A stretch of 64,000 nt of DNA from Coptis chinensis (lineage: Eukaryota > Streptophyta > Magnoliopsida > Ranunculales > Ranunculaceae): assembly GCA_015680905.1 (NCBI GenBank), contig CM027377.1, positions 65,493,501-65,557,500 of the forward strand, in the 5' to 3' direction. Shown one piece after another: positions 33,417 through 45,105 of this stretch. How positions within the stretch are numbered: position 1 is the stretch's first letter; each line of letters opens with the position of its first letter. The translations under genes were made by a program, and so were the position numbers. Under the pieces are notes generated by a model, which was not told where the DNA came from, searched no databases, and saw nothing but the letters and a program-made list of their open reading frames with translations.

Positions 33417-34380
33417 ATGGAGACAAGAGTGGAGAGCATGGAAACGCAAATGAAGTCTATCACTGATTTGTTAGAGAAACTCCACACTCAAGTACAACAA
33501 ATAGCACTAGCTCACTCCAACACCGATGATGCTGAAACTTCCGCTAACAAAATTCAAAATGGTGGAGATAAAATGTTGGAACGTGGTTCACAGCACACCA
33601 CTTCAAGCAGTTCCATTGTGCCAAAACAAGTGAAGATTGATTTTCCTCGCTTCAATGGAGAAGGAGATCCAACAGTTTGGTTGTGCAGGGTGGGAAAATT
33701 CTTTGAACTTCATCATACGCCACTTGTTGATCGTGTTCCCTTAGCCTCATTCCATCTTGAGGGTGATGCCCAAGTATGGTACCAGTTGTTGCAAGAAGAG
33801 ATGGGTAATGTCTCTTGGGAAGACTTTAAGGAAGGAATCGATTCTCGATATTCTCCGAACAAGTTTATGGATTTCTTTGGACAACTTACCAAGTTGCAGC
33901 AAATAGGAACTGTACAAGAGTATCAAGCAAGTTTTGAGAGACTACTAGCCAAGGCAGGCTCTTTACCACAAGAACGACAGGTGAGTTGCTTTGTTAGTGG
34001 TTTACGGGATTCTATTCGAACTGATGTACAAGCCAACAGACCCTCCACTCTCTCTATAGCTATTGGGTTGGCTCGCCTTTATGAAGCCGGAGATATCTCT
34101 CACCAAAAGCCGCCTCCAAAGAACTTCAAAAGTCAGCTCACGAAGTTCGCGAGTCTTTGTCACCACTAATTCATCCGCAACACCAATTAAAAGGTTATTT
34201 GTTGAGGAAATGAATGATAGGAGAAGAAAGGGGCTTTGCTTTTCGGCTGTAACGAAAAATTTGTTCCGGTCATCGCTGCAAGAAATTGTTCTCAATTCAA
34301 GCCCGCCAAGGCGATAGCGATGATGATGTGGAAATGGAAATGGATGGGGTGCTTGATGATCCACCTCCGAAATATCATTA
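33417..34380 (+). pseudogene. Chromovirus gag with frameshifted zinc knuckle
   Basis: ATG 33417 opens a helical start (METRVESMETQMKSITDL) and the capsid-type region FPRFNGEGDPTVWLCRVGKF, then HLEGDAQVWYQLL, KLQQIGTVQEYQASFERLL and VSCFVSGLRDSIR. Frame 1 ends at 34169. The next 200 bases still encode, over three frames, a zinc-knuckle-like CF.C-E(K)-GH-C run near 34240-34290. At least two indels lie here. Gag would form the particle and bind RNA. Confidence 0.85.
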
Positions 34381-35033
34381 CATGCGATTCAAGGGAACTT
34401 CGTGCACCGATACAATGCGAAGTTAGGGGAAGGTTGGGACACAAACCATCCACGGTTCTCATCGATTCGGGAAGTACACACAATTTTGTGTGCACGAATG
34501 GCAAAGAAAGCGGCATTCCAACCAACTTCATCTACCAAACTCGAAGTGATGGTAGCTTCGGTGAAAAGTTGAGTAGTTCGGGTAAGTGTGCTCACACTCA
34601 ACTGAATCTGCTGAGTGGTGTTTCGATATTTGTTGATTTTTATGTGATTCCACTGGAAGGTTATGATGTTGTCTTAGGTACTCAGTGGTTAAGTACTCTA
34701 GGACCTATTGAATGGGATTTCTCTAAACTTAGAATGAAGTTTAAGGTAGAAGGTAAGGAAGTGGCACTACAGGGCTTATCTGTTCCAGAAAACAAAGTTG
34801 TTGGTAACCTTCAATTTATACAAGCTGTGAGGAAGAGCAGGGGAGGCATGCTACACTTGTATTCCTTAAGGGTGTCTCAAACAAATGCTATTAATTCTTG
34901 TGTACCCTCACAAGTGGTGAAGCTTCTACATCGATATAAAGGGGTGTTGGTAGCACCTACTAGCCTTCCTCCTCAAGCGTCTGCGGGGATCACAAAATTC
35001 CATTGTTGCCGATCCAAGGACCAGTCTCGGTGA
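34380..35033 (+). pseudogene. Chromovirus protease
   Basis: The frame shows VLIDSGSTHNFV (catalytic D-S-G intact, about 34455-34490), then FYVIPLEGYDVVLGTQWLSTLG, the standard retropepsin ending of plant chromoviruses. The frame is lost after ITKFHCCRS at about 35005, where the linker to RT begins in another frame. The enzyme processes Gag-Pol. Confidence 0.85.
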
Positions 35034-36386
35034 AGCCATATCACTATCCTCATTTTCAGAAAACTGAAATCGAAAAAGATGGTGGCGTAACTGTTATCTT
35101 CGGTGTGATTCGACCAAGCAATAGTCCTTATTCTTCTCCTGTTATCTTAGTGAAGAAACATGACGGTTCATGGCGATGCGGTGTTGATTACCGAGCTTTG
35201 AATAGTATTACAATCAAGGACAAGTTTCCAATTCCAGTGATCGATAAGCTGTTGGACGAACTGAATGGCGCAAAATTCTTTACAAAGTTAGATCTTCGTT
35301 CCGGTTATTATCAAATTCGTGTCCATCCTCACGACATAGAGAAAATGGCTTTTCGAACACATCATGGTCACTATGAATTCTTGGTCATGCCTTTCGGTCT
35401 CACCAATGCACCTTCATCTTTTCAGGCGCTTATGAACGAGGTATTCAAAGATTATCTAAGAAAGTTTGTTACGGTTTTCTTTGATGACATTCTCATTTAC
35501 AAACAAAACATGGGCTGAACATATGCATCATTTAGAAATTGTCTTTTCTATTTTAGAATCTAATCAATTGTATCTTAAGCAAGAAAAATGTCGGTTTGGC
35601 CAAAACAAGGTGCAATACCTTGGCCATGTAACAATTTCGCACAAGGTGTTCTTTGTTGATCCCGACAAAATTGAAGTGATGATAAGCTGGCCCAAACCGA
35701 AAACACTGAAAGCATTGAGAGGTTTCTTGGGGTTGACAGGCTATTACCGAAAGTTTATCCAAAGCTTCGGCAAGATAGCTGCTCCACTCACTAAAATGTT
35801 GAAGAAGGATTCATTTGTTTGGACACATGAAGCTGAAAGATCATTTGAGCAGTTGAAAGAAGCTATGACGAAAGCTTCCATATTAGCTTTACCTGATTTC
35901 TCAAAGCAATTTACTGTTGAATGTGATGCTAGTGGCTCGGGTGTGGGAGTTGTCCTAATGCAAGAAAAGCCTATCGCTTTTTACAGTCATGCATTACGGG
36001 GAAGGAACTTGTTGCTGTCCACTTATGGAAAGGAGATGCTAGCCTTAGTGTTGGCCGTGCAAAAATGGCGTCCGTACTTACTAGGACGGCAATTCTTGGT
36101 GCAGACTGATCATCACAGTTTGAAGTACTTGTGGAATCAAAAAATTACTACTACAGCACAACAAAGGTGGCTCTATAAGTTGATGGGATTTGACTTTGTT
36201 ATTGAGTACAAAAAGGGTAAGGAGAACATTGTCGCCGACGTTCTTTCAAGGAAAGAATCCATCCAAACTGTTGAACATGAAAAGGGGAGCTTGCAATCAT
36301 TAGCCAGCCGATTCCTCGATTGGGTGGAGGCTATCAAGGAAGAGGTGCAACACAATCCGGACTTGCAACGTGTGATTCAAAGATAA
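35003..36386 (+). pseudogene. Chromovirus reverse transcriptase and RNase H
   Basis: Frame 35003-35518 has [51 protein letters not shown] and FFDDILIYK (catalytic pair intact). A frameshift near 35510 moves to frame 35466-36386, which continues QLYLKQEKCRFG, GFLGLTGYYRKFI, then the RNase H with VECDASGSGVGVVL, QTDHHSLKYLW and KKGKENIVADVLSR. Apart from the single indel the two domains look complete. Confidence 0.9.
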
Positions 36387-36656
36387 AATGATGGTGAAGC
36401 AAGAGGGACCATGGCAGTTCAAGGGACGGAGTAATTTTTTCAAGGAAAGAATTTATCTAGCAGAAGGTTCTTACGTAATCAAAGCTATTATGGGCCAATT
36501 TCACAATAGCACTCATGAAGGCTATCGGAAAATTCTTCAAAGAATCGAGAAAACTTCTCGGGCAGAATGCGAAGGCAATTCGTGAATTTGTTGCTGCTTG
36601 TGATGTGTGTCAAAGGCATAAATCCGAACATCTGGCGCCTTCAGGTTTGTTACAGC
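36387..36656 (+). pseudogene. Chromovirus integrase N-terminus (before Tat insertion)
   Basis: Over two frames it shows FHNSTHEGYRKILQRIEK and FVAACDVCQRHKSEHLAPSG, the HHCC zinc-binding N-terminus (H, CxxC visible; a stop near 36583). The Tat element is inserted after GLLQ at 36656, and the frame resumes as PLPIPNRVWEDISMDFIDG at 45660. Confidence 0.85.
36652..36656. repeat. Target duplication of inner Tat element (left)
   Basis: ACAGC, repeated at 45655-45659 directly after the 3' LTR. Excision plus one copy restores the integrase frame. Confidence 0.95.
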
Positions 36657-37205
36657 TGTGTGTACCCTACGTCATATTTCCGGTCCAAAGTATACTCGGA
36701 CTATGAACCGAGTGTAAGACCAGCGGCGGACCAGTTTGGGGGCAAACACTTTGGATAATCCGGTCCTCTAATCCGTTAGAGTTCACAACGGGTTTAGGGC
36801 CCATCCGGGTGGCCCGAGTTTGTGGACCCAATCCGTCCGGATCATTCTGATCCAGTCACCCGATAAGATCCTAATGCAATCCGATAAGATCTTGCACAAG
36901 GATAGAATGGAATCTTAGAGAATGATCCTATTTTAGATAGAGTCATGATAGGATTCATGAAAGAATGCAATCTCCGAGAATCACTTTCTTGGCCGCCAAG
37001 GCAGGAGATTGCTATATATATGGAGGCTTCTGCATCCTCCAGAACTACGTTTTAAGAGACTTGATCCCGGATTCTTCACTGGGTATGTAGGCAACCAGAA
37101 CGTTGGTGCAGTCTCACTTCCTCAAAAATCCCAATCCCCCATATCTTTCGAGCCTTCGGAAGCACCATCACATCGGGAGTGTCGGGTTAACGTTTTGCTC
37201 CGACA
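36657..37205 (+). repeat. 5' LTR of Tat element 36657-45654
   Basis: 549 bp. A TATA-like GCTATATATATGG is at about 37012. The segment from about 37035 (AGAACTACGTTTT..GAGACTTGATCCC...GTAGGCAACC) is shared in form with the LTR of the other Tat-type element at about 48775-48835, which supports a common lineage. Confidence 0.96.
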
Positions 37206-37210
37206 TTCTT

Positions 37211-37228
37211 TGGCGCCGTCTGTGGGGA
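37211..37228 (+). other. Primer-binding site of Tat element
   Basis: TGGCGCCGTCTGTGGGGA begins six bases after the LTR. The TGGCGCCGT- start is the usual one for Tat and Athila elements. The exact tRNA was not assigned. Confidence 0.75.
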
Positions 37229-37299
37229 CCGAACCCACGACTACGTGGTTTTTCGAGCGTGATATCCTCGACCTTATTCTTTCGGTCGTCCTTGTTACC

Positions 37300-39178
37300 A
37301 TGGCTGAACAAACTGCGATGAATGATGCAGAAGTTGCCAATCGGCATGTAGCAACTCTGCAAAACATGGAGACTATTCCAGGCACCACTACGGAGGTAGG
37401 GCAGTCGAGCCGTCATAGATCTTTCTCTCAGAACGGAGGAAACAGACTGTCTGAAGTAGTTCCACACACTCTGGAGCCATTAGGGACTCGGGAATCTAAT
37501 CCCCGTGTCCCTCGCCCATAATGATGTGCGGAGCACGAGCTGCCGAATCCACGTCAGGGATGGTCCTGCTGAACCCACCCGTGATGCTCTACCGCGGCGG
37601 ACGTCGATAAAGGGCCGGGGAGGCCGACATGCTAACCCACGCACCTCCATCCGGAACTTGCAATACCAATCGGATCCAGCTCTAATCTCTCTTTTGACAA
37701 GAGTAGTTGCGGAAAACGAAAATTTGAGAAATCAACTAGGCAAACGGCCGAGAGACCCTGCAGAGCACCAATCGGTCGAGTCCCCTTTGTCTGCACATAG
37801 GCAAAGGCAACGGGCCGAACCGGGACAGCGCGAAGATCTTAATAATGGCCAAAACCTTATTCACAATAATGGTCAAGTTAGAGATCCAAGCCAAAGCCGG
37901 ACTATCCACCCTATCGTGTCTGTCCCCACTCATTCACGGTCAAACAATGCAGGATTGGTTGGGCACAAATCCCTCGATACACGATCCACAACAACTGAAC
38001 GCCAAACAAATGCATTGAGTTCGGTTGAAACGCCAAACATCCGTGGATGTGTCCGGATCAAGATATGAATCCCAACACACAAATCGGAATGAGAGTCCAC
38101 TACCTGCTAACAGAGTGGCAGGCAGAAGGCGGGGTAAAATCGAACGTCGGCAACGACTGAATCCCCATTGAATCTTAGCCCGTGATGAACGGATCTGGAG
38201 AGAAGAGAATCAAGATGAGGACAACTATGAGAATATGAATGAACAAAGGGTTAAGGAATTGATTAACCAAGCCGTGACCAGGCAAACCATCCGAGATGAT
38301 CCACTCTTGGAAAGGGCTGTGCGAGGTCCGAAATTTTCACCCTTTGTCAATGACATTCGGGACTGTGCTCATCCTGAGGCATTCAAACAGCCCCCTCTTC
38401 CGACTTACGATGACGTGGATGGCTGTCCGAACGAGCACGTCATGAGCTACCAAGCGGCTATGACCTTATGGGAATTTCATGAGTCATTAATGTGTCGTAT
38501 TTTTCCAGCGACGTTGAAAGGATACGCACTATCCTGGTTCAACAAGTTGCCTCCGCGTTCAATTGATTCATTCACCAAGCTCAGCGATATGTTCGTGAAC
38601 GCGTTTTCGAGTACAACATGAAGACGAAGAAGAGTCCGAGCACACTGTTCAATCTCGCTATGGAGAAAGGCGAAACAATTAAGAGTTTGGTACGATGGTT
38701 CAGGAAGCTTCACGCCGAAGTTCAGGATGTGAGTGATGCTTTCGCAATACAAGCATTCCATCAAGCCTTGCATTTCGACAGAGATGGACTTTACAACTCT
38801 CTCACTCGAAAGCCGCCTACCACCCTTTCTGATTTATTCGCCCGAGTGGAAGGGTACGTTCGAGTGGAAGATGATCAAAAGTCTCGACAGAGAAAGGATG
38901 GCGCAGATCCCGCTTCCAAGGACTCCACAAAGGATAAGATTGCCAGTCAAGGTAACAAGAGGAGTACTCAGAATAATACGAAGGCCCCAAATATAGAGGA
39001 AAAGGTATTCACCCCTTTAACTCTTGGCCTTGCAGACCTGTACGAAAAAATCATAACTAAAAAAATTTACTGCCAGCTCGGCCGCTACCAGAAGATCCTA
39101 CAGGTAGGCGGGATAAAAATCGAAAATGCAAATATCACGATGATATTGGGCATGAAACAAATCACTACAGAGCTTTGA
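37300..39178 (+). pseudogene. Tat element gag, frameshifted
   Basis: ATG 37300 (MAEQTAMNDAEVANRHVATL) starts a long, disordered, Arg/Ser/Pro-rich N-terminal half spread over frames 37300-37521 and 37505-38068. The capsid part (38235-38621) has SPFVNDIRDCAHPEAFKQPP, YDDVDGCPNEHVMSY and YALSWFNKLPPRSIDSFTKL, then shifts frame at 38620 to 38618-39178 with MEKGETIKSLVRWFRKLHAE and DLFARVEGYVRVED. This matches the Tat-lineage gag. Downstream EKVFTPLTLGLADLYEKI is a conserved stretch of the same polyprotein. At least three breaks. Confidence 0.85.
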
Positions 39179-39811
39179 AGAAAGAAGTTCAACGCCTCGT
39201 TGACGAGGGACAGCTTACTGAGTTTGTTCAAAACAAACCTCGGTCAGCCCATATCAACTTAGCTGAACACAACGTTATCGATGTATGCCACGCGCGTGTC
39301 GATAGCGTCTCACGTCGTCAGCACAAGATAGAATCTCGCTTGAAACTTCGTCATATACAAGATCATTACCAGGTCAACAGTTTCAATTTTGACCAAGGTA
39401 TCAATACGGAAACTTATGAAGGTCATGAGTTGAAGTTCACTGAGAATGACGAAAAGGGGGTGTATTACCCTCACAACAATGATTTTGTTGTCATTATCGC
39501 ATGGATAGGAATCTTTAGGGTGCGAAGATTCTTATCGACCTGAGGAAGCTTCAGCTAAGCGTGTTATTCACCGGGCTTACTCCATAATGAAACTTTCGGA
39601 GGACTTAATCATAGAAGACCGTGAATCATTGGATTCAACGGCCGAACCAGCCCATGCCATTGGAAAGGTTCATCTCCCGTCCGCGATTGGGCATCAATCT
39701 GTCGGGATAAATTTCCTTTTGATAGATTGTGGTTCTTGTTACAATGCAATTTTTGGTAGGGATTGGATCCATGCAAATCAGGCTGTTGTATCCACCTTCC
39801 ACCAGCGTTGA
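39175..39811 (+). pseudogene. Tat element protease region, broken at active site
   Basis: Frame 39175-39543 ends in EKGVYYPHNNDFVVIIAW, the run-up to the protease. The expected LID-x-GSF active-site stretch lies at about 39530-39555, exactly where the reading frame shifts. Frame 39587-39811 then gives INFLLIDCGSCYNAIFGRDW, the closing motif of Tat proteases. The break at the active site means no working protease. Confidence 0.75.
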
Positions 39812-40023
39812 AATTCCCCACGCCTACAGGAGTATGTAAGATCCGTAGTGACCAGATGATGTCACATCAGTGTCATGATTTGGCACTAGAAGATACAAGG
39901 AAATCCGAAGTCCGGGGCAACACGATTCTCCAGGTTGATCATGCCAAATAGCAACTACAGAAACGTTGGGCTTATCAGGTACGAGAAGCCCGATGCTCTA
40001 AAAAGGGTCCCTCGATCGATCAG

Positions 40024-41292
40024 TTGGAGGAAGTTCAGATAGGGGGCGAGAGCCACGAAACTACTTTCATCGCTGCCAGCTTACCCCCAACCGAAAAAAA
40101 AGCTCTAATTCACCTGTTATGGGATTATCAAGAAATATTTGCTTGGGATATCAACCAAATGCCCGAAGTTGACACAGAAGTCACTTGCCACAGGCTCAAT
40201 ATTGACCCGAGATTCAAACCGGTTCAACAAAGACCCAGGTGGATGGCTCCCGAGCGAAAACTAAAGGTCAATGATGAGATTGGTAAACTGCTTGGAGCAG
40301 GGTTCATTAAGCCCGTCGAATACCCGACTTGGGTATCCAATATCGTCGCGGTTCCAAAGAAAAATGGGAAGCTCAGGGTTTGCATTGACTTCACCAACCT
40401 AAACAAAGCTTGCCCAGTGCATCCATACCCATTACCTCGCATCTCAGATCTAGTCGATGCGACCTCGGGTTTTGAGCGTCTGTCGTTCATGGACGCTTCC
40501 TCTGGTTATAACCATGTACCTCTGCTTGAGGAGGACCAGGAGCACACGGCGTTCGTAACGGACCATGGCCTGTATTGCTTTAGAGTCATGCCATTTGGTC
40601 TGAAAAATGCAGGTGCCACCTATCAGAGGATGATGAATACAATGTTTGCCGATCTGATTGGGCGTATCATGGAAGTTTACATCGATGACATGGTGGTCAA
40701 ATCCAAAGAAACACCCGACCACCTTCTTAGCATTTACCAAGAGGTATTTGATAGGCTCGTAAGATATAAATTGAAGTTGAACCCTTCGAAGTGTTCTTTT
40801 GGGTTAGCATCTGGAAAGTTCTTAGGATTTTTGATGACTCGACGGGGTATTGAGGCAAACCCTAAACAGATTCGGGCCATTCTCGAAATGCCCCCACCCT
40901 CGAATAAAAAAGAAATTCAGCGGCTCGCCGGTCGTTTGGCAGCCCTGAATAGATTTATATCGAAGTATTCGGATCGATGCAGGCCATTTTTTCAAACGTT
41001 GAAAGGTGCCTCAGTTTGGAACGAGGACTGTGATAGGGCTTTTCAAGAAATTAAAGCATACTTGGTATCACCCCCCGTCCTGGTTAGTCCGCAAATTGGC
41101 CAAGACATTGGAATTTATTTGGCAGCTTCTGAGATCGCAGTAAGCGCAGTATTGTTTGTAGAAAACCCGGAGGAGCGCCCAATCTACTTCATTAGCAAGA
41201 TGTTGACTGGATCAGAGAGTAGGTATTCTAAAATTGAGAGAATCGCGCTTGCCCTTGTGCATGCCGCACGCAGACTTAAGCCTTATTTTTAG
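40024..41292 (+). pseudogene. Tat element reverse transcriptase and first RNase H
   Basis: One 422-codon frame has FAWDINQMPEVDTEVTCHRL, AVPKKNGKLRVCIDFTNLNK, FMDASSGYNHVPLLEEDQEH, VMPFGLKNAGATYQRMMN and VYIDDMVVKSK (catalytic Asp pair intact), then FLGFLMTRRGIEANPKQI and the first RNase H start (YLAASEIAVSAVLFVE, lacking the usual first Asp, as is common in Tat elements whose first RNase H is degenerate). It is stopped by a TAG at 41290; the sense continues in the next frame. Confidence 0.9.
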
Positions 41293-41298
41293 GGACGT

Positions 41299-41952
41299 GT
41301 GGTGAAAGTGTATACAGAATATCCCCTTCGCAAGGCACTCGGACGAGCCGAAGAGTCTGACCGCCTTGCTGATTGGTCTAGCTACCTAAGTGCTTACCAC
41401 ATCTTATATGAGCCTCGCACTGCAGAAAAAGGTCATGCATTAGCTTCTTTGATGGCAGATTTCCCGGTAGAAGATATCATGGTTTCACCCGAGTTATTCG
41501 AGGAGGAACAACCGCCAGATTTTCCCAACCACCAACCTGACTCCGTTGAAGGGAATTTCACCGGAGGCGAGGCGTGGGTTGTGTATACAGATGCTTCAAG
41601 TAATAGGAAGTGGTCTGGGATCGGTTGTGTGATAGTCGACCCAAACGGTAACCGAATCGAGAGGTCTGTCCGACTTTGCTTTCCTGCTTCCAATAATGAA
41701 GCCGAATATGAGGCAGCAATATTTGGAATGAGAGCGGCGCTCGAAATGGGGGCAAAGGAAATCAATATGGTAACGGACTCTAAGCTAGTTGCTTGTCAGT
41801 TTGGAGGGTCATATCAAGCACGAGATGAGCGAATGGCGGCTTATTTAGACGTGATACGCGATCTCGCTGCAAAATTTGAGTGCATCTCAATTTCGCAAAG
41901 ACCAAGGAATGATGTTCGCACGCGATGCATTGGCCTACCTTCAGCCAGCTAG
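41299..41952 (+). pseudogene. Tat element second (archaeal-like) RNase H
   Basis: Begins with the end of the first RNase H and the tether (YPLRKALGRAEESDRLADWS, ALASLMADF). The second domain follows with AWVVYTDASSNRKWSGIGCV (Asp), NNEAEYEAAIFGMRAALEMG (Glu) and INMVTDSKLVACQFGGSY (Asp). A duplicated RNase H between RT and INT is the hallmark of the Tat lineage. The end is frameshifted: REANSRADALA is expected after 41910. Confidence 0.9.
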
Positions 41953-42489
41953 ATTGATTCAATTGAACCTCATAATATCGGGGTAGAGGTCCGATTCTTG
42001 CCTAGCTTTGACCTCCCATTGCCCGATATGGTCGACGTCTACTGTTGCCGAATCGCTGCATTCACGCAGATCTATGCGATCACTACGCCCACAAAGAAAG
42101 CGGGACAAGCACCAAGAGCATCCCACTCGGGATTCTCCCTCAGCCATGAGGAGGATGCCGACGTCTCCCCACGGTGGATACCGACTCTGCAGTTGGCGGA
42201 AAACGAGGTTATGCGGGGAGGAAGACTCTGCGAATCGATTCAAACGGATCTTGCGACAATGCTCACGAAATACCGGATGATCGGTTTTCCAACATTGAGT
42301 CAATGGAACTTCTACTTCTTCGATTGGCGTCAAAATATGGTTGAATTCTTACTTAATCGGAGAACTCCCCTTAGGCGGGCTTTATCTAACAACAAAGTCA
42401 AATGGGATGCATGGCGGTTTGTGTTGTTACCTACCCGGAGGGGGTCCCGCCTTTCTGAGAAAACCCATGGGTTCAGGCCCACTCCTCCG

Positions 42490-43600
42490 GTGCCTTACTC
42501 CTGAACAGGGACAACAGATTTTAAAAGAAATTCATGAAGGCATTTGTGGTAATCATTCTGGTGGTCGGAGCCTCGCTCACAAAGCTCTCACCCAAGGATA
42601 TTGGTGGCCATATATGCAAAAAGATGCCAAACGGTTTGTCCAAATATGTGTACCATGCCAGAAACATGCTCGGATCATTAAGCTTCCTGCGAATGAGCTT
42701 CATCCCATACTTAGCCCTTGGCCATTTGCTAAGTGGGGACTCGACATTGTGGGTCCTTTACCTAAGGCCCTGTGTATTGTGGAGGTTTCTCTTCGCGAAC
42801 CGATTACTTCACGAAGTGGGTTGAAGCCGTATCCTTGAGTCAGATTCAGTCTTCAGACGTCAAACGGTTCATCTGGCGCGATATTGTGTGCCGATTCGGT
42901 GTCCCAGCTGAAATGGTATCGGACAACGGCCGCCAGTTTGATTGGCGAGATCCACATCTTACGCGAAAATCCACGAAGATACGGCATAACTTCTCCGCAC
43001 CCTATTATCCCCAGGGAAATGGACAGGCGGAAGCAACAAACCGGGTTATTCTGGACACGTTGAAGAAAAGGCTTGAATCAGCTAAAGGAAACTGGGTTAA
43101 ACAGTTACCAGGGGTGCTTTGGGCTTATAGGACAACCCCCCGTCGTTCAACAGGAATGTCTCCCTTTTCATTAGCATATGGAATGGAAGCAGTACTCCGA
43201 ACTGAAATAATCGCCCCAACAATGCGCTCACAAGCCATCTCCACAGAGGTCAATGCTGACATCTTGGCTCGCGACAGAGCCATGGTGGCGGACCTTAGAG
43301 ATGAAGCCCTACAAAATCTCATGACTTACCAGGATTCTATGAAACGCAGTTATGACAAGAAGTTACGCGCACGAGCATTCAAACCAGGTGATTGGGTTTT
43401 ACGTACAAGGCAAAGGAGCAATGAAGAACCCAACAGCGGGAAACTCGGTGAGAACTGGGGAGGGCCTTTTCTCATTGAAAGGCTCGCGATCCAAAGGTTC
43501 TTATTTTCTCAAGAACTTGGCTGGCGATGTCCTAACCAAACCATGGAACGCGTACCATTTGCGTTTATTTCACAAGTAATTTACTTATCATTAGTTCCAC
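42490..43600 (+). pseudogene. Tat element integrase
   Basis: Over frames 42341-42838 and 42772-43677 it shows the zinc-binding N-terminus (EGICGNHSGGRSLAHKALTQ and VQICVPCQKHA), the core KWGLDIVGPLPKA (first Asp), then a frameshift near 42800, YFTKWVEAVSL, GVPAEMVSDNGRQFD (second Asp), YYPQGNGQAEATNRVILDTL (Glu), and the C-terminal WAYRTTPRRSTGMSPFSLAY and GDWVLRTRQR. The catalytic triad is present but divided by the frameshift. The region just before (41960-42490) is linker with no motif. Confidence 0.9.
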
Positions 43601-45090
43601 CAATAAATTTCACATACATTGTACTTTCCTTCCATTTTTCATCAATAAAATTCTTTTCCATTTATGTTGTGTTTTAATTTCAAATGGGTCATTTAGTTTG
43701 AAATTTATTAAACCCGGGTGGCGAAGGCAATCCTACACTTCAGTTTCGGCTTGAATGGTGTAGTGTGCCTACGCCTGGCATCATGGTTCGACAATGAAAA
43801 TCCAAGAACGATAATGTATCGCTTTTGGTCTGGGTGCGATTGTTTAGAGTACATCAAGCGTATACCCTTGGTGGTGGAGTCTAAGCTACACTCTGATTTA
43901 AACCCAACTACTGAGGCACTTCTGGGTCGTCTGTTGGTCTCCTCAAGGATCGTCTATGGGAGAATCTTTGCAGTGTAACTATGCTTGTTCGTCAAGTGAC
44001 TTAGTGACATTGTTATCGTCGCGGCAACAGTAGACCACCGTATAATATTTTATAAAGATGGTTAGATATTACACATATTCTATCCATGGTACGTCCACTT
44101 TCGCAGGTTCTATGAAAAGAATCTTATGGATTAGTGTCGATTCGGTTGGAGATGTTGTCCCAATTCCAAAGATTCAAATTCTATTTCTCCTGATTTGGCT
44201 TCCATATTTCTATATCGGGCCGTGTAACACAAGCGGGGGCATCTTAGTTGATGCATTTACGAAGTCAGCCATGTCAGCTAGATTTGCCGCATAGAGCATA
44301 TATAGTTTAAGGCTTGACTATCAAATAATAGATCAGCCACAAGCCCAGTCGTTCAAGACATCCGAAATTCATTTTTCGAATAGCCTCCCGTGTATTCAAC
44401 AAAGGCCCATTCCAAAAAAAAAAAAAACCCTAAACCGGTTCAGTGCACTTCAACTCTTGACCCTCTACCATCGGCGACCGGCACCGGCACCGGCCGGTTC
44501 AGGCATTTTCCCAACCGGTTCAGGTGGTTTATGTCCGGTTTCGACATTTTCCAGCCGGTTTGGGCATTTTTCCAACCGGTTCAGGTGGTTTACGTCCGGT
44601 TTTGACATTTTTCCAGCCGGTTCAGGTATTTTTCCAACCGGTTCAGGTGGTTTCCATCGGTTTTGACATTTTTCCGCCGGTTCAGGTTTCCGGCTTTGTC
44701 CAGCGGTTTTCCCCCCGGTCCCGTGACTTCCCACCCGATCGATCAAGATACGGGCCGATTCCAACAGTTGCCAGGCCGGTTCAGGCCTACTTAGATTTGG
44801 GTCTGATGAATTTCCTACATTTTAGGCCGGGTCATCATTTTTTCTTCCTGATTCATCAGTGTGCTTGCCGGATCAACCGGTTTTCTAGCCAATTTTAGTC
44901 TTTTTTCGACCATATTAGCATCTTCCATGGTCATATCATTTAATTGGCCACTCGTTTTTACCCACTCAAGTGTTTAAGATTTTCAAACTTTCTGGCCTAT
45001 CTCCATTACACGTTCCTTCTTACTTCATTTTGGTTTTTTTGGTACTTTAATTATTCAACACATCATCTTCATCTTCGTTTTGATCATTTG
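43600..45090 (+). other. Tat element 3' noncoding region
   Basis: About 1.5 kb between the integrase end and the purine tract has no domain. It contains an A run at about 44416-44428 and the CCGGTT-rich tandem repeats at 44488-44700. Apparent ORFs here are by-products of the repeat. Confidence 0.7.
44488..44700 (+). repeat. CCGGTT-rich tandem repeats, about 61-62 bp unit
   Basis: AACCGGTTCAGGTGGTTT starts at 44513, 44574 and 44636 (spacing 61 and 62), with partial copies on both sides. Each unit also holds a GGTTT(C/T)GACATTTT(T)CC half. The array lies in the 3' noncoding region of the Tat element, where related elements are known to carry tandem repeats. Confidence 0.85.
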
Positions 45091-45105
45091 TTGAAGAGGG
45101 GGCAA

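Noticed and set aside
37211..37228. TGGCGCC..., TGGTATCAG... as tRNA gene pieces
   Set aside because: They sit directly after LTRs and are primer-binding sites; no cloverleaf or A/B boxes surround them.
41433..42333. Minus-strand and alternate-frame ORFs over the Tat RNase H/INT region
   Set aside because: They lie antisense or out of frame to recognisable pol sequence.
44390..44898. Open frames rich in Phe/Pro/Gly repeats
   Set aside because: They are read-throughs of the CCGGTT-rich tandem repeat in the Tat 3' noncoding region, open in several frames on both strands.
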